Shown here one piece after another: positions 47,773 through 58,100 of a stretch of DNA of 64,000 nt. How positions within the stretch are numbered: position 1 is the first letter of the stretch; every line of letters starts with the position of its first letter. The position numbers and the translations under genes were made by a program. Origin of the DNA: Parascedosporium putredinis (taxonomy: Eukaryota > Ascomycota > Sordariomycetes > Microascales > Microascaceae); assembly GCA_949357655.1 (NCBI GenBank), contig CASHTG010000016.1, positions 930,001-994,000 on the forward strand, given 5' to 3'. A model generated the notes under the pieces. That model saw nothing but the letters and a program-made list of their open reading frames with translations. It did no database searches and had not been told where the DNA came from.

Positions 47773-49316
47773 CTCGGATGTGGTTGAAAGGGGGGAGGGG
47801 CCCGTTTTAGCAAACAAGATTCGTTTGCGAGGGTCGAGTATGAAGGAGGGCGGGTTAAGGAATTCGGGTTCGCCGTTCAAAAGTTCGATCGTGTACACTA
47901 TGGGAGGTCTGCAATCTTTTAGAGCATCGCGATTGATCGGTCGCGTTCTCTGTCTCGTGCACGTAGCCTATGCTGCCGCTGCGCCGCCTAAAGGGAGAAT
48001 CAAAGGGGAGGGAAAGCCCTCCAGAAAAGAGCGTGAGACGACGAAGGAGATGTCGGTGGATGGGCGGTAACGGAAGAGATGTCGTGATGGTTGTCGAGAG
48101 AAAGATTGATGAGCCCTGGTGCACAGTCCACGTCTTTGCCGCGCCGATATCGATAAGGTACAGGGGTAATAAGGAGACAATACGGACAGCCTTTTTGAGA
48201 TTGGGATTGCTCCATCAATCAATCAAACCAATAGGTTCCTCCCTGTGCTATACAAGGGGTCCGTCACCGCCCCCTTTCCAGCAAATACTTCGGCACCTCT
48301 CTGGGACAAGTACTTCGGACGCTAATTTTTGGTTTTTCTGTTCCTCAACTGCCTGGATTTTATTGGACCAGCCTGGCAACATCAATTGATTGAGTTTGTT
48401 ACACTTGCAAACTTGGTCCAGGCCTACTGACCAGTTGGTACACAGCCATTTCCACGTGACGGCGACCGTGCAGATGCATGTCACACAAGTCGCAAAAGAC
48501 ACGGAGACCTAGAGGTTTCAATGGACTAACATTTCTCTATGAATATCATTGGGGGTTGAGATGATCGATGGTGGAGTGGGATGACAAACGGCGGCTTCAC
48601 GACGGCTCAACCGTTTCGGTGATCAAAAACAGAAACGAGGGAAGATCATGGAGATCCATCCATCCCCTCCCGCCATGACCGATTAAGATAGACACGTACT
48701 GGCACAGCTTGCTCGTTTCTTTCATAGGAAAATATTAATGATTCAGTAGATATAGTGATAGTAGTCTTACAAAAGAAGCGCGCGGCTTTCTCGCCCACTC
48801 TTTACATGACCTGATTGGCCTCATAGCGAACTTCATTCCTGACGAAACCAGTACATCAAGTCGGGAAACGAAGGGATAAAAAAATGTATCAAACTGGCCG
48901 GCCCAGCCTGTTATGCTGCGTACCTGATGGCACAGCAGGCGGAGGGCGCGTTAAAGCGAAAGATTCCCTCCCCGTGAACGGGGTCATCTTCCACCAGCCA
49001 GACGGTTGACCTGCTCAAGGTGAACGAAATGTGATTTCAGATCAAAACGATTTGATATCTCCATTCAACCTCGAGGTTTTCATCTCCGCGCGCAGACTAG
49101 TTGACAAGGAACGGAGGCGAAATGTCCGAGGCAACTTAAGAGTGCGCGGTTTGGGTTGTAGGGGTGGGGGCGGGGGCGGGGGCGGGCCAAGGCAGGCCTT
49201 CCGATGTAATTTGAAGAGACAGGAGAGTTAGAAGGTCACCGAACAACGATCAAATTTTCCATCTTGGCCACCATGGACTCCTTGAGTGCAAACCAGTTAG
49301 GGCAGACATATATGGA
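47773..49316. other. Intergenic, 1.5 kb, no recognised gene
   Basis: Promoter side of the GT34 gene and 3' flank of the RING-CH gene. A G-rich tandem tract lies at 49161-49186. Confidence 0.5.
49161..49186 (+). repeat. G-rich tract, (GGGGGC)n, G-quadruplex-capable
   Basis: Five G runs of three to five bases separated by single T or C residues, about 130 bp beyond the stop codon of the RING-CH gene. The spacing satisfies the usual quadruplex rule. Confidence 0.8.
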
Positions 49317-50290
49317 TCAGTCCTGGTGCTCGCGTCCGGGATTCGGCCTCTCCTCCTCCTCCTCCTCATCATCATCGTCCTTGCCCACATCAAGAACGTT
49401 ATCACTTGCAGCCATAAGAGTCCGTCTGCTCACAAACCGGACACCCTTCCAAAGGGAGTATATGACGGTGATGGCCCCGATGATGACCACTGCCCAACTA
49501 ATGTTTTCGACACGACCGCGGCCCGTGGTCCCAGGCCGGCGTCCGCCCGAGTTGAGCACACCGCTTGTCCGGAGGTTCCACCAATGCCAGGGAGACATGG
49601 TCCAAAACACTTTGAGAAATCCCACCACGCCCAGAGAGAAGAAACCCTTGACGAAATGCTCAATCCATCCATCGTCTTCGTCAAGATGGCGGTAGACAGG
49701 GGTATCCGAGTTGACAGTCGACACGGTATCCGCAATCGTAGAGACTGGATCAAGCCAAAGGTCCAGGATCGGATCCGCGACGAAACCGAGGCAGAAGACA
49801 GCAAGGACAACTATGACAATGGTCAAAATAAGCTGGCTCATCTCGCTGCTCACCCATCGTGCCCACGACATGCGGCCGAGCCTGTACTTGAACTGGCATG
49901 TCGGACAATGAAAATAATTCCTCTTGTTCAGAGGGTCCGCATCTCTCCAAGCCTGAAGACATCCCTGGTGGACGTATTTCTGCGACCCTTGCAGGTGCAA
50001 GGCGAGATGAGCCTGCCCAACTCCGGGTCTTCCGACGTATACACTGGCTTAGGAGCCGAACGCAGCCCTAACGCCGACCCTAGCCCTTCCTGAAATGTGG
50101 GATGGACGACCTCGAGACAAATCCGGCAGGTCCGAGGGCGCCAATTCCTCTGCTGCTGGTTCTGGGGCTGTTGCGGAGGTGTCTCTGGTTGGGCGGGGTT
50201 AGGCTGCGCCCGTCGCCGGAACGAAGAATCAGCGTCATCGGCTCCAAAGGGATAATCGCCGGGGACTCTGGTCGCTCCCTGGGGGTCCAT
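49317..50290 (-). CDS. RING-CH (MARCH-type) membrane E3 ubiquitin ligase; one frameshift
   Basis: A likely membrane-bound E3 ubiquitin ligase. A single exon of 974 bp (324 aa after adding one base). The N-terminus is Gln/Pro-rich, then a RING-variant zinc domain: CRICLEVV, LISPCTCKG, then SQKYVHQGCLQAW and FHCPTCQFKYRLGR, giving the C4HC3 order. Three hydrophobic segments follow (LILTIVIVVLAVFCLGF; FSLGVVGFLKVFW; WAVVIIGAITVIYSLW), then an acidic tail (GKDDDDEEEEEE). The missing base is at 49986-49988, exactly inside the zinc domain (CTCKG/SQKYVH), so an uncorrected model splits the RING into two broken halves. Divergent from the proteasome gene with 788 bp between start codons. Substrate unknown. 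Confidence 0.9.
49986..49988 (-). other. Frameshift site inside the RING-CH domain
   Basis: G3 in the coding strand; G4 restores CTCKGSQKYVHQGC. Confidence 0.88.
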
Positions 50291-50770
50291 TGTCTTAGGT
50301 CAGTATGAAGTCAAGGTGCAATGGCGAGATTAGCTCTATACAATGAACATTAGCTTGTTCTAAAAATGCAAGAGTATCCTTTGTGTTCATCCAAGGAGAG
50401 AAGAAAAAAAGAAAAGAGGAAAGGGAGGACATACAAACCAACACTCTTGCCCAGGAGAGCAGTTGCTGAACCTTGAGTTGGAGATTCAAGTCACTCAATA
50501 GGATAAAATATGTGGTCAAGAATTAGCCATCAGGTAATCTTCACCCCATCCTGCTTGGCAAGGTAAGTTGGCAAATGCAAACGTGGCCCTGCGATATGAT
50601 GGGAGACATAGCACACCTCATCGGCAATGCTGGAAACGCTTCAATGGTGGCTGATTTTTTGAACACAGCCGCCCTATATACTTCCCCTCCGACATTGAAG
50701 GTGGTGGTACCCACAGGCTGGCAAGCTCGGGTAACTGACTAAGCAAACCAGAGCTCCTGTCTTGAGCACA

Positions 50771-50788
50771 CCGCCTGGCGCCAGGCGG
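50771..50788. promoter_or_regulatory. 18-bp perfect palindrome CCGCCTGGCGCCAGGCGG
   Basis: Self-complementary over its whole length and GC-rich, placed in a divergent promoter. It could be a dimeric binding site; no regulator is assigned. Confidence 0.6.
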
Positions 50789-50800
50789 TACAATGGGCTG

Positions 50801-50808
50801 TCACGTGA
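50801..50808. promoter_or_regulatory. E-box TCACGTGA
   Basis: An 8-bp palindrome with the CACGTG core bound by fungal bHLH factors (Cbf1/Pho4 class), close to the 18-bp palindrome. Confidence 0.5.
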
Positions 50809-51078
50809 GAGTACATGGCGCTCTACGCACAGGTGCCTCGCTCCCCCATGGTGGAGCTCAGCATTGACGCGCACCTTTAGGATGCCTGAAGCAAGGAGCT
50901 ACATCTGTTGCTCGTAGGAACCAAGAGCTCATCCAGCCTCGTTTGGATGACTTCGAACTTTGATCCGCGCCGCCAACACAACCGCTCCCCCTCTAGCAAA
51001 TATTTCTCTTTCACAACCCGGCCATCCGGATCGAATTGAGCAGTGAACACCTACTTAATCACATACGATTCAGAAAAC

Positions 51079-52188
51079 ATGGCATACAACTTCTCCCTGA
51101 CGACCTTCTCCCCAAGGTAAGCACCTGCACCTGTCAACAATATGACTGAGAACAAGATTTTAACATCAGTATAGTGGGAAACTTGTGCAGATTGGTACGC
51201 CTCCCCATGCCGATGCTTCGGAACGACGAGATAGCGATGTATTCCAAGCTCAAACTAACGCGCCGATGCAGAATATGCCCTCAACGCTGTTAACCAAGGC
51301 GTCACCGCCGTAGGAATCAAGGGTATGTTGTTCATAGCCACCCGTTCTCCTTTGCACGGTGGCCAATTTTTTGGGCTTTCTTGACATGGACTAACGTCTT
51401 ATAGCCACAAACGGAATCGTTCTTGCGACCGAGAAGAAGTCCTCGTCCCCGCTTGCCGACCCTGGCTCCCTCTCCAAGATCAGCCTTGTGACCCCCAATA
51501 TCGGAATGGTCTACGCCGGTATGGGTCCCGACTACAGGGTCTTGGTCGACAAGGCCCGCAAGGTATCGCACGCCTCCTACAAGCGCATCTACAACGAATA
51601 CCCTCCCACCCGGATATTAGTGCAGGATGTTGCCAGAGTCATGCAGGAGGCCACTCAGTCTGGTGGTGTGCGTCCTTACGGTGTCAGTCTTCTCATTGCG
51701 GGTTGGGATGAGGGTGTCCTCCCCGAGGACGAGATTGAAGAGAGGAGCGGCGAGGGCGACAAGAAGCTGTCTGGAAAGACCGGTGGTATCCTCAAGGGCG
51801 GGCCTATGCTCTACCAGGTTGATCCTTCGGGTTCTTACTTCCCCTGGAAAGCGACTGCCATTGGCAAAGCAGCGCCTCAGGCCAAGACCTTCCTTGAAAA
51901 GAGGTATTCTGAGGATCTCGAGTTGGAGGATGCCATCCACATCGCTCTGCTTACCTTGAAAGAGCATATTGAGGGCGAGATGAGCGGAGAGACGATCGAG
52001 ATTGGTACGTTTACTTCCACCAAGCCATGCTACGATAGGGACCAGTGTGACTAACTTGCGGCTTCATAGGCATTGTTGGACCCCCGGCAGACCATCTTCT
52101 AGGTATCGAAGGCGTTGAGGGGGCAAAGGGACCTCGCTTTAGGAAGCTGAGTCCTCAGGAGATTGACGATTACCTCACCAATCTATAG
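51079..52188 (+). CDS. pre8: 20S proteasome subunit alpha-2 (Pre8/PSMA2); five exons, intact
   Basis: An alpha-ring subunit of the 20S proteasome core; non-catalytic. Exons: 51079-51116, 51175-51194, 51272-51322, 51405-52004, 52070-52188; 275 aa with no frameshift. The start MAYNFSLTTFSPSGKLVQIEYALNAV carries the alpha-subunit N-terminal signature, spread over three very short exons (38, 20 and 51 nt). The body shows GIVLATEKKSSSPLADP, NIGMVYAGMGPDYRVL, RPYGVSLLIAGWDEG and YFPWKATAIGKA. Between the GWDEG and GPMLYQVDPSG blocks is a charged insertion of about 28 residues (ERSGEGDKKLSGKTGG...), which makes it longer than the 250-aa yeast protein. The C-terminus is FRKLSPQEIDDYLTNL. It converges with the RCC1-like gene; 119 bp separate the stop codons. 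Confidence 0.96.
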
Positions 52189-52307
52189 TTAGCGAGGCGT
52201 GTTGGGGAGCGCGTGCGCAGTGTTGCCAATGAATTACTGTATCATAGAGAAACGTAGAGGTTGCTATACAATCCTATGACGAGTCATCCGTTTGTTTTCC
52301 TATTTTT

Positions 52308-53537
52308 TTATTGAAGCAAGATAAACGAGGTTTTCGGTCCCGCCGCAACTCCAACTACTCGGAGGTCCTTGCTACTCCACGGAATATCCTCCAGGCTCGT
52401 CCAGTCCGCAACCCAGTCCTCCGCGTGTGCGCCTAGCCCAAGCTGGCCGTTCTTGTTAGATCCGCGCACAAGCACCCGGCCGTTCGTCGTCAGGACGATG
52501 ATGTGATGTTCCCCTATCGCGACATCTTTGACGTCCAAGTCACCGAGATCGGCCGGAATGGGCATGCCAGAAAGATCCTCCATTAACGGCCGTTGTCCCG
52601 GGCGGCCACCCCAACAATAAAGATCTCCTCCATCCGTTAGCGCCGCAAGAGCATAACCCCCGCGGCGATCTTCACGACAGGGCCTGTCGGTAAGTCGTCA
52701 AGCCATTGGATCCTATTCCAAGAACCGGGAGCGTGATCTTCGTCTCTATCACGACTAGTCAATTGGTGTCATGAAACAACGTAAACGACGTCGGGTGGGG
52801 GTTGGGTTCTTTCAGGAAGAAGGAAGGGAGGGTGTCACTCACGGATTCACGGCGAGGCAATTGGGAAAGCGCTCATCCCCTTGACCCAAACCGAGCCATC
52901 ATCAAGCAAGACAGCGAAGCCGGTGTCGTATGCCTGGATCTGGCGCACAGTGCGGTCGGGCGAGGGATGTCCGGATTTGTCGTCTTGCGTACCGGCAACT
53001 ATGTCAGAAAACCTGAGCGGCAGTCGGTTGTCTACGAAAGGGCGTCATTCACATGAACCAGTCACAGATCGCTAGAGGCAACCTGAATCCCACGCAGCAT
53101 GGATTGGCAAGTACCAGCCATGTTCTAGGGTTTTCAGGAAAACGCGACCTACTGTGGTGGCGTATAGTGTCCCCTGTCGCCGTTTGCACGGAATCATATA
53201 TCCGCCGTAGGCCCTCTTGACTAGCATCACGCTCCAAGTAGCCAGCAGTCACGATACCATCTCCCGTCTCGACTGTATTCCTTTCTTCAATTAGGACAAG
53301 GTTCGTGAATTGCGCGTTCCCATGGCCTGGGTGCAAACGGCGAGACAGGGTCCTGGGAAGCAACCTACCCAGAGTGCAGGAGAAGCGGGATACCGGAAGG
53401 CCAATGTATCTTGCAGCTAACACCCGGGTGAAGGAAGTAATGTCGTCAGGCTCCGTGTCATCAGGCGTAGGTTTCTCGCATCCCGCGTCGAAACGAAGCT
53501 GGTGCCATGCATTGAGCCCGGCCGCATATAACTCCAT
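52308..53537 (-). CDS. RCC1-repeat protein (Ats1-like); four exons, two frameshifts
   Basis: A small beta-propeller protein with RCC1 repeats, similar in size to yeast Ats1; function not established. Exons on the minus strand: 53537-53369, 53272-53153, 52998-52843, 52754-52308; 297 aa after correction. The start MELYAAGLNAWHQLRFD is typical for the first blade. Later blades show VETGDGIVTAGYLE, RQIQAYDTGFAVLLDDGSVW, IAAGGYALAALTDGGDLYCW and IAIGEHHIIVL-like AIGEHHIIVLTTNGRVLVRGSNKNGQLGLG. The last strand ends VAAGPKTSFILLQ. Missing bases: 52863-52865 (restored SAFPNCLAVNP) and 52657-52661 (restored IAAGGYALAAL). With both added the model closes at 298 codons. The boundary between exons 2 and 3 is the least certain. 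Confidence 0.8.
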
Positions 53538-55141
53538 TCCCGGAGGTGGGACTGTAAGCGGGCACTTCACTCTGCGACTTTTCGGAAGAAAATCGGAGGT
53601 GGACTGGGCTTTGGAGAAGGGGGCGGGGGAAGACGCCAACGAAAGACTACGCGAGGCACTGCCTAAGGTTTCGTATCTGCGTTGCTAGATTACTGCGGGC
53701 AATACCATCAATGTGTCGTCTCAAGGTCGTGGCCGAGGCTAGCAAAAGAACCCTGGTGGCCAAAGTGGCACAAGGCAATTGGATGCTAATGCTGTTGCCT
53801 GGTCTGCCTTGGATGGATGCGTCACGACATGTACTCCCGTCAGTTCCAGAACCAAAATATCGCGGCTGATGTGATGATGTGTAGTGGTGGGCCCATCCAA
53901 GAGAACGCTATGGTTGTTTAAAATGAACAAGGTTAAAGAGCCCACGAGGCACGAGGTGTATCCAAAAGAGCCGGCAGGTTGGCCCGCCAAGGATCCAAGA
54001 TAATACGGAAGAAAGAGCAGAGTTTGGATGAACTGTCAACCGTTTGACTTGCAGCCAAAAGATCCTGTGGCTTGGTAGATTATAGCTCTTGATAGGTCAT
54101 CGGGCCTTTCGACTAACCAGAAGGGATGGGAGTGGTTCCGCTTCATTCCTGTTACAAGCATTTGGTGTCGTTTGAAAATCCTCGGATGGTGGGTGTCACA
54201 CAAAAAGAAAAAGGGCAAGAAGGATGGATCCTCTTGATTCACAATTTCCCCATCTAGAACAAGGGACTCTGTAGCCTCGGACCCAACTTCCCTTTTGTAA
54301 CTCGAGCACATTTCAACTCGAGGATCTCGGGACTGTTTCGAGGTGCCATTTGGCAGCTTTGTACTCTCGATTCATCGGAACCTCTTTTGATCACTTCCCT
54401 CCCAATCCTCTTCATCAGGCAGGCCTAATGAAATGGGGGCTCTTGTGTCACTCGGGTGATTCACACGCCGCAAGCCTGCTGCGTCCTGGGCCTCTTGACA
54501 GCATAATGTGGCCTCCACCACCAGGCCTCCCCGCGGTTTGCATTCCGCCCGTGGCAGCTTCTGCAGCTGCAAGGATCTCTGGCCAATGCCAAATAGTCAT
54601 CTACAAACGACCAGTGACTGGAGTCCTGCCAATTCGACATTCCACTGGCGGGTTGGGGCTTGAGGTTTGCGGGGGACTTTTCGCTCGGCCCCGCTCTTGC
54701 TGGAGCAAGGTTGGCCTGCTGCATCACAACTCGAGATATATCTTTCCATTTTTCTCGCCGGCACCTCTGGAACTTTTGGCCAGCGCCGACGTGCAACTCG
54801 CCGCATGACTTGTGTGCAAACCGTGGACTTTTTTTTCTCTTTCTTCTTCTTCCGTGATACAGTAACCCCCTAAAAACGCAAGGGTATATTCTTGGCAACA
54901 GTCTAAAATCAAACGCTACGTGCGCAATAGTTCCTTAAACCACCCTCCCACCCCCTCCCCCGCCGGTTGACGGGAATGCGATAATACGCTTGGGCTAATG
55001 CGTCAACACCACCTCTTCCTCCGCTAGCTTCCGGATCCTCTCGCCCTCCAGTCCGTTCTCGGCCAACCCCTTCCACCCTTTTGGTATTGTGAAAGGGGGG
55101 TTCTTTTAGAGAAATCGCTGACATTCCTCTTATAAGCCGCA
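53538..55141. other. Divergent intergenic region, 1.6 kb, no recognised gene
   Basis: Shared upstream region of the RCC1-like gene (leftward) and dcl2 (rightward). The longest frame, 54350-54808 (+), has no motif. The dcl2 leader before 55142 is CT/CCA-rich near 54940-55010. Confidence 0.5.
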
Positions 55142-58100
55142 ATGCTGGGTGACGTTCAACCTCCCTTCTCCAATGGAGGTGCCAATCTTGGTGATAATGG
55201 CAGTCCCACGAGCCTCTCAACCTCGTCGGAGCAGACTGGAGACTCTCCCCTGGAGGAGGCTAAGACGCTCTTAAGAGTGGACGGAGAGCCTGCTGCTGTC
55301 GACGCACTATCGCCAGAGCTCGAGCTCGAGGAGGATCTATCTTCAAAAGCCACAATCATGGCGCCGAGAGCCTATCAACTCGAGATGTTCTCCGAGAGCA
55401 TGAAACGAAATGTCATTGTCGTGGTACGCAAACTTAGCTGTGCGCAGGCCTCTCGTTTCCAAGGCTGCTCTAACTTACAGTTCTCGCGCTAGATGGACAC
55501 CGGAAGTGGAAAGACACAAGTGTAACTCTCTCCCCTAAAGGAAGTGGCGAGAGTGGGAATCGGCCCCAAGCTTATTGTGCTGCCTTTGTAGGGCAATTTT
55601 GAGAATTAAAAGGAGCTAGAAGAGATGCCGGCGCATAAAGTGAGATCCTCTGCGCCTTTCCTAGGGAGCCCTTCAACCTGAGTAGTAGAGCTAACCCACT
55701 CAGCAAATCTGGTTTCTCGCACCCACGGTATCACTCTGTCAGCAGCAATTTGGTGTACTCACATCTCAAATACCTGCGGTCCTCATCAAGGTGGTGACGG
55801 GAGAAGATAACATCCAATCCTGGTCAACCGAGCGTGTCTGGGGTGCCTTCTTGAAAAATGTCAAGATTGTCGTAGCCACCTACCAAGTTCTTTTTGACGC
55901 CTTGGCCCATGCCTTTGTCCGCATGGGCTCCGTTGCTCTCATCGTCTTCGATGAAGGTAAGGACCACAGAGTCTTCCATTTTTCGAGGATCCGGTTGACC
56001 CTGGTTTAGCTCATAACTGCGTCAAGAACCACCCCGGGGCCAAGATTATGAAGGCCTACCATATGGAGAAGCAGTCTGGCTCTCATGTCCCGCATATCTT
56101 AGGCCTTACCGCTAGCCCTAGCATCACGTCGAAAGAAAAGGACCTGGTGGCTCTGGAGCAAACACTGGATGCCGTCTGCAAGAGCCCCACTTTGCACCGC
56201 GACGAACTTCTCGGGCGTGTCAAGAGGCCCAAACTAACGCCCATACTCTACACCGTGTGCCAACCAGCTATGAGCGATGGCGGTTTCCCCCAGGTGTTGC
56301 GCCGTCTCATCAATGCGTACGAGGGGATGGTGGTCAGGAGGATCCCTACATCAGATACCTCATGGCCAAATCGGATCCAAGGAGCGAGCGCGAGCTTGAA
56401 AGGGCAATCGAGAAACAAGACACGTTTTTGTGCATCCAAGTCCGTCTCCTGACAAGGACCGCGAGGATGTTATTGGAAGAGATGGGTGTATGGGCGACGG
56501 AGTATTTTATCGACAAGTGTGCGCGCGGATTCCTCGCCACGCTTCGCGACCGAGCATCTGAGCTTGAAGGATGGAAATTGGAGGAGCGTGGCGCCCTGGC
56601 AAAGATCCTACAATCAATTACCGCGGACTCTGAGCCCTTCCAAGACCCCTCAGATGACCGCCTGACGGGCAAAACATTGGCCCTCTTGCGCCAGCTCTAC
56701 TCGCGGCAGGAGAATACGGTAGGCATCGTATTCGCAGAAGAACGCATCAAAATCCCTCTGCTCGCTCACCTCATCTCGATCCATCCTTTAACCCGAGCTA
56801 GGTTCAGACCCGGGACTATGGTGGGAGCGTCAACCTATTCCCAGAGGAAGCGAAACCTGCTCGACCTATGGCAGCAAGGCCGGAAACCCGCCGAAGATCT
56901 ACAACGGTTCAGAACCGGAAAACTAGATCTGTTAATCGCGACAAGTGTACTTGAGGAGGGCATCGACGTTCCGGCGTGCAATCTGGTGGTTTGTTTCGAC
57001 AGCCCCAAAAACCTAAAGTCCTTTGTTCAGCGGCGTGGACGAGCCCGGAAGAAGGACTCGGACCTTATCTTGCTTATTGAGGACACGTCTCGTTATGCCA
57101 AGGACTGGGAGAGCCTTGAAGAAGGGCTTCGGAGGGTATACGAAGCGGAAGACAGGGAGCGAGCGGAGAATGCGAGATTGGAGGAAGAAGACGAAGAGTA
57201 CGACCTAAGCGAGTTTACCCTGACGAGCAAGATAGGCGCTACTATCGACATCAACAATGCCAAGTCACACCTGGAACACTTTTGTCGAGTCCTTTCTCCA
57301 AGAGAGTTTGTAGACTCACGACCAGACTTCGTCTTTGAAAAGTTCTTCATAAACGGCATCCCGTTCTTCTCGGTGGAGGTTGTCCTACCAATATATATAC
57401 CCGCATGTGTACGTGCCACCAGGAGCTCGACGAAATGGCGTTCACAGAAAACTGCGATAAAGGCTGTCTCTCTCCAGGCGTACAAGGCACTCTACAACGC
57501 GGGCTTTATCAACGAGCATCTACTCCCACTGCAAGAAGCTCACGAAGGGCAGCCGCAAGACCTGAATCCCTTGGTCGAGGTTGGCAATCTCCTTCGCCCC
57601 TGGGCCATGGTCGCGGGCGCATGGGGCAAGGAAACCATTGCACAACACGCCGTGACCCTTCGAGACGACGAGGGCACATCCAGAGCCGAATACCTAATGA
57701 CTCTCCCCAACTTGATTCCACCCCCTTCTAGAATCACTCTATACCCCGACGACTGCCATGGGGCGTGGACGGTGGAAATAGGCCCCGCTATGCCAAGGCA
57801 AAACCACGATGATGAGATTGACCATACTCTCACTTTTCTCCACGCTGCCTTCTACCATCGGTTTCCGTGGAGTAAAGACTTCAAGCGCCACATCATTTGC
57901 TTCAGATCAGCTTCAACGATGGACGCTCTCAACATCCACAAACTGGCCTGTCGCGGTTTTGATGACAAGGACTCTGCCACTAGGGAGGGCAGGCGCTTAA
58001 TCCGGGACCAGGGCCATCATCCTTTCACCTTCCGTGCTCTATTATCGGGTAAGCCTGCGGCCGACCAGGTCCAGCGGCCGTTTAGGGGTTACGACGATGC

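Larger units (their letters stand above)
50291..51078. promoter_or_regulatory. Bidirectional promoter between the RING-CH and proteasome alpha-2 genes
   Basis: The 788 bp between two divergent start codons. It contains an 18-bp perfect palindrome and a TCACGTGA E-box 13 bp after it, about 270-310 bp before the proteasome ATG. I did not find a GGTGGCAAA-type proteasome element. Confidence 0.55.
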
